16,014 bases of DNA from a candidate division TA06 bacterium DG_78 (GTDB taxonomy: Bacteria > Hydrothermota > Tepidihabitantia > SM23-42), in NCBI GenBank assembly GCA_001303225.1, contig LJNI01000035.1, positions 1 through 16,014 of the forward strand, in the 5' to 3' direction. The notes beneath the pieces are model-generated. The model worked only from the letters and a program-made list of their open reading frames with translations. It was not told the DNA's origin and did not search any database. Position 1 is the first letter of the stretch; every line of letters begins with the position of its first letter. Position numbers and translations under genes: made by a program. Shown here piece by piece: positions 14,013 through 16,014 of this stretch.

Positions 14013-14222
14013 ATGATACGAAATCATCGCATATTTCAACACTTTGAAAGAAAATTCTTAGAAAATGAAAAAGTCGATATTTGGCAAAATTTTAAAATCT
14101 ATGAAGCACTCTATCAAGAAGCACTCACACTTGGTGTTGTACCATTAAGAAATCCACTCGAGGATATTGACATCGATATAAAAATTGCCAGGGTAATAAA
14201 TAGTGTTCCAAAACCTGCTTAA
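14013..14222 (+). CDS. Small conserved protein, paralogue of 11419-11622
   Basis: This 69-residue protein is about half identical to the one at 11419-11622, over the full length with one 2-residue gap. The core 'DIWQNFKIYEALYQEALTLG' followed by 'VVPLRNPLEDIDIDIKIA' looks like a compact helix-turn-strand domain with an acidic end. I recall similar short proteins in other bacteria but cannot name a function. There is no signal peptide. It has its own promoter at 13962 and a GAGG site. ATG AAA TGA (14008-14016) overlaps the true ATG by four bases, mirroring the other paralogue. A bulged hairpin begins 12 bases behind the stop, and copy C of the 37-bp element follows. The shared gene-plus-repeat layout suggests that gene and repeats were duplicated together. 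Confidence 0.8.
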   Translation: MIRNHRIFQHFERKFLENEKVDIWQNFKIYEALYQEALTLGVVPLRNPLEDIDIDIKIARVINSVPKPA

Positions 14223-14234
14223 AAAAATCGCTCC

Positions 14235-14271
14235 CAAATTTCACCAAATCTTTGATTTGGCATGAAATTTG
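14235..14271. repeat. Bulged hairpin 4
   Basis: Outer stem CAAATTTCA (14235-14243) with TGAAATTTG (14263-14271); inner stem CCAAATC with GATTTGG; TTT loop; 2-base CA bulge at 14261-14262. This is the most regular copy of the fold. GAGGATG overlaps its foot. It may also act as a terminator of the small gene. Confidence 0.7.
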
Positions 14272-14277
14272 AGGATG

Positions 14278-14304
14278 CAGTTTTTCGTTTTTATGGAAAA
14301 ACTG
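14278..14304. repeat. A/T-rich companion hairpin
   Basis: CAGTTTTTC (14278-14286) pairs perfectly with GAAAAACTG (14296-14304), and TAATCCTT follows, as after the hairpin at 10970. The loop is longer and different, while stem and flanks are kept. Confidence 0.65.
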
Positions 14305-14330
14305 TAATCCTTGTTGTTGTATTTGCAAAT

Positions 14331-14367
14331 TTGAGGATCCCTATATAATTAAGGTAGATAAAGGGAT
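14331..14367. repeat. 37-bp element, copy C
   Basis: This copy is nearly identical to 11654-11690 (difference at the last bases) and close to 7439-7475. ATCCCT (14337-14342) and AGGGAT (14362-14367) are the ends of an inverted repeat. It lies 14 bases upstream of the next -35 box. Confidence 0.75.
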
Positions 14368-14380
14368 AACGCTCCACTCA

Positions 14381-14408
14381 TTGACACCTTTTTAAAAATA
14401 CCTATACT
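14381..14408 (+). promoter_or_regulatory. Promoter of the small barrel gene
   Basis: TTGACA (14381-14386), a 16-base spacer and TATACT (14403-14408). The predicted start is near 14415, and the site AAGGAAGG ends 5 bases before ATG 14431. Confidence 0.65.
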
Positions 14409-14430
14409 AATTCACAACAAGGAAGGTGCA

Positions 14431-15291
14431 ATGAAATATATTATCTTCGGAATATTCTTTGTATCAGCCACCGTATCGGCGCAGGGTATGCACGACAGAG
14501 GACATGGCGCACCTGCAGAAAAATCATTTATCAATCATCCTGATGCGTGGTATCAGTTCCGTCTCGGTTTTGAATCCGGCTTTACGAGTATCGCATCGCA
14601 CACGATCCAGTTCGATTCTAACGGTACGAAATTCGACTACGTGGACGAAGGCGGCCAGAACATTTTCTTTCCATTCACGCGGTTTACTGCTGAGGTTACG
14701 CTGGCGAAGAGGCACACCATAGTCTTTCTGTATCAGCCTCTGGATATAAACTCTGAGGCGTTATTGAGGAACGATCTCATCGTCGACGAACTCACGTTCC
14801 CTGCAGACACACCCATGGACCTGCACTATGGTTTCAGTTTCTGGCGGTTCAGCTACCTGTATGATTTTAATAAAGATAAAAATAAGGAATTTGCTATTGG
14901 TCTCTCAGTACAGATTCGGAATGCCTCAATACGTTTTGCATCGTGTGACGGTGCTCTGCTTCGGGTCAATCAAGGTGTTGGTCTAGTTCCGATTCTTAAA
15001 TTCCGTACCCGATTCCCTTTTAACAATGGTATGTGGTGGAGCAGTGAAATCGATGGCTTTTATGCTTCTGGAAAATATATCACCGGTGGTGAAAATGACT
15101 TTGTGGGCGCAATCCTCGATGCCTCATTGCGTCTCGGGTATGAGCTCAATAATTCGCTCGATACCTATGTAAATCTCCGGTATCTCGGTGGCGGTGCTCG
15201 TGGTACGAATGATACTCCTGGTCCTGGCGATGGCTACGTAGACAACTGGTTTCACACTGTTACTTTATCTTTGGGTTTCTATATCAAATAG
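14431..15291 (+). CDS. Outer-membrane beta-barrel protein, family not identified
   Basis: This 286-residue protein has a signal peptide (MKYIIFGIFFVSATVSAQ) followed by a short His-rich stretch (MHDRGHG). The remainder alternates hydrophobic and polar residues in strands such as 'HTIVFLYQPLDI', 'FWRFSYLYDFN', 'EFAIGLSVQIRNASIRF' and 'LDTYVNLRYLGGGARG'. It ends 'TVTLSLGFYIK', a final strand with aromatic residues suited to outer-membrane insertion. The pattern predicts a barrel of about 10-12 strands. The conserved-looking stretch 'GPGDGYVDNWFHTVTLSLGF' near the end may help place it in a family. It is monocistronic with a clear promoter and ribosome site. It faces the TonB-dependent-receptor-like gene, with which it shares no promoter. 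Function unknown. Confidence 0.8.
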   Translation: MKYIIFGIFFVSATVSAQGMHDRGHGAPAEKSFINHPDAWYQFRLGFESGFTSIASHTIQFDSNGTKFDYVDEGGQNIFFPFTRFTAEVTLAKRHTIVFLYQPLDINSEALLRNDLIVDELTFPADTPMDLHYGFSFWRFSYLYDFNKDKNKEFAIGLSVQIRNASIRFASCDGALLRVNQGVGLVPILKFRTRFPFNNGMWWSSEIDGFYASGKYITGGENDFVGAILDASLRLGYELNNSLDTYVNLRYLGGGARGTNDTPGPGDGYVDNWFHTVTLSLGFYIK

Positions 15292-15302
15292 CTATTTGTT
15301 TC

Positions 15303-15373
15303 TATCTGCGTAATCTGTCCACCACGTTTCTTGGCAGATAATCACTGTAATCGACCCGAAATTGCGCAGCAAT
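15303..15373. terminator. Weak hairpins between convergent genes
   Basis: TATCTGC (15303-15309) pairs with GCAGATA (15334-15340), and ATTGC (15361-15365) with GCAAT (15369-15373). Both lie between convergent stop codons and could form a weak two-way terminator; neither has a T-run. Confidence 0.25.
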
Positions 15374-15378
15374 GAGGG

Positions 15379-16014
15379 TTACTCAAGTTCCTCCATTCCC
15401 TCGAATTCCGGCTCTGTGGTTTCAGGGAGACGTTCTTTTCGGAAATTATTAAAGTTGTAGTTGATACTGAACATCACGACCGGTGATTCGCGTTCTGAAT
15501 ACCGGCGGATGTAAAAATCCTCACCTTCAGAAATAAATTCTCGTTTGCCTGTGCCGAAAACATCCCGCACCTGCAAGGTCAGGTTGAGTTTTTTGGCAAA
15601 CAATTCCTGTCTCAGTGCGGCGTCAGTCGTGAAAAATCCTTCGCGCTGGCCTTGCGCTGACAGCGACGGGCTACGGTACCGTCCAGTGATCTGTACTTTT
15701 GTCCCTGAAAATACTTTAAATTCACTATTGAATCGTGCACTCCAGCTCAAATCTTCTTCAGAAATCGGCTCACCGTAGAGCAGGCCGTCTAATCGTTGCT
15801 GAAAAATCGATCCGGTCAGATTGAGATTCCACCACGATGCCACACTCAAATCGAAGAGCGCCTCGATGCCGAGCGCCTTATCCGTGCCCACGTTCTCAAC
15901 CGTATGCAGGATGACATTCTCATGGTACACTGACTGAACCTGCTCAACATTGTTATGGGTGACGCGGTAAAATCCCTCTAAGGAAAACACACTCGTGCCG
16001 AATACTGTCTGAAA
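15379..16014 (-). CDS. C-terminal part of a TonB-dependent-receptor-like outer-membrane barrel (truncated by window end)
   Basis: The frame is open to the right edge, so only the last 211 residues are visible; the plug and most of the barrel lie outside. Barrel strands are clear: 'FSLEGFYRVTHNNVEQVQS', 'GIEALFDLSVASWWNLNLTG', 'GTKVQITGRYRSPSLSAQG', 'DAALRQELFAKKLNLTLQV' and 'SPVVMFSINYNFNNFR'. 'RDVFGTGKREF' followed by a final strand is typical of the C-terminus of Bacteroidetes-type TonB-dependent receptors (outer membrane protein beta-barrel family). An acidic tail of about 20 residues (ETTEPEFEGMEELE at the end) follows the last strand, which is unusual, because the barrel does not end in the aromatic residue itself. 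The substrate cannot be told from this part. Confidence 0.82.
   Translation of the reverse strand, partial: FQTVFGTSVFSLEGFYRVTHNNVEQVQSVYHENVILHTVENVGTDKALGIEALFDLSVASWWNLNLTGSIFQQRLDGLLYGEPISEEDLSWSARFNSEFKVFSGTKVQITGRYRSPSLSAQGQREGFFTTDAALRQELFAKKLNLTLQVRDVFGTGKREFISEGEDFYIRRYSERESPVVMFSINYNFNNFRKERLPETTEPEFEGMEELE

Noticed and set aside
14013..14222. Long overlapping frames on the opposite strand of the small genes and of the propeller and DUF5916 genes
   Set aside because: They lack start signals, signal peptides and recognisable domains, and mirror real codons of the genes annotated here.
1..16014. A complete type IX secretion locus or a transposon
   Set aside because: Only substrates with sorting tails are seen; no Por/Spr machinery gene, transposase or terminal inverted repeats with target duplication could be recognised.

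Overview
The window reads as bacterial chromosome from a Gram-negative lineage that exports large extracellular proteins with C-terminal sorting tails of the Por/type IX secretion style. Evidence: signal peptides, beta-propeller and beta-helix passengers, two kinds of C-terminal tail, a DUF5916 outer-membrane protein, a small outer-membrane barrel and the end of a TonB-dependent-receptor-like barrel. This combination fits an uncultured member of the FCB/WOR-3-like candidate phyla better than a classical Bacteroidetes. The phylum is inferred; no rRNA, tRNA, CRISPR array, complete insertion sequence or secretion-machinery gene is visible.

Layout. Positions 1-7387 hold five secreted-protein genes or fragments on the + strand: a 5'-truncated beta-helix protein, an M1-type metallopeptidase, an orphan sorting tail in frame behind the peptidase stop codon, and a two-gene operon of an eight-repeat SBBP-type propeller with Ig-like domains and an FG-GAP/VCBS propeller. 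Positions 7388-7743 are non-coding, with palindromes, a second tail remnant and a promoter. Positions 7744-10915 carry a class II Fic protein with a winged-helix C-terminus, a seven-repeat FG-GAP/VCBS secreted protein and an HNH endonuclease. Positions 10916-11418 are a dense array of hairpins. Two small paralogous proteins (11419-11622 and 14013-14222) flank a long DUF5916 gene on the minus strand. The right end has a small outer-membrane barrel (+) and a truncated TonB-dependent-receptor-like gene (-).

How it works together. Most products are predicted to act at or beyond the outer membrane. Three secreted proteins with unrelated passengers end in the same short 52-residue tail, aligned without gaps, and two use a longer canonical tail. 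Two further copies of short-tail sequence lie downstream of complete genes. This suggests that the tails move or recombine as cassettes. Promoters with TTGACA/TATAAT-like boxes and 16-17 bp spacing can be read before most transcription units. For three genes the predicted transcript start falls at, or within a few bases of, the ATG, so they are probably leaderless.

The most unusual material is the intergenic repeat system: bulged hairpins that keep one fold while changing sequence, paired A/T-rich hairpins, and a 37-bp element found three times. Two of those three copies lie behind the two small paralogous genes.
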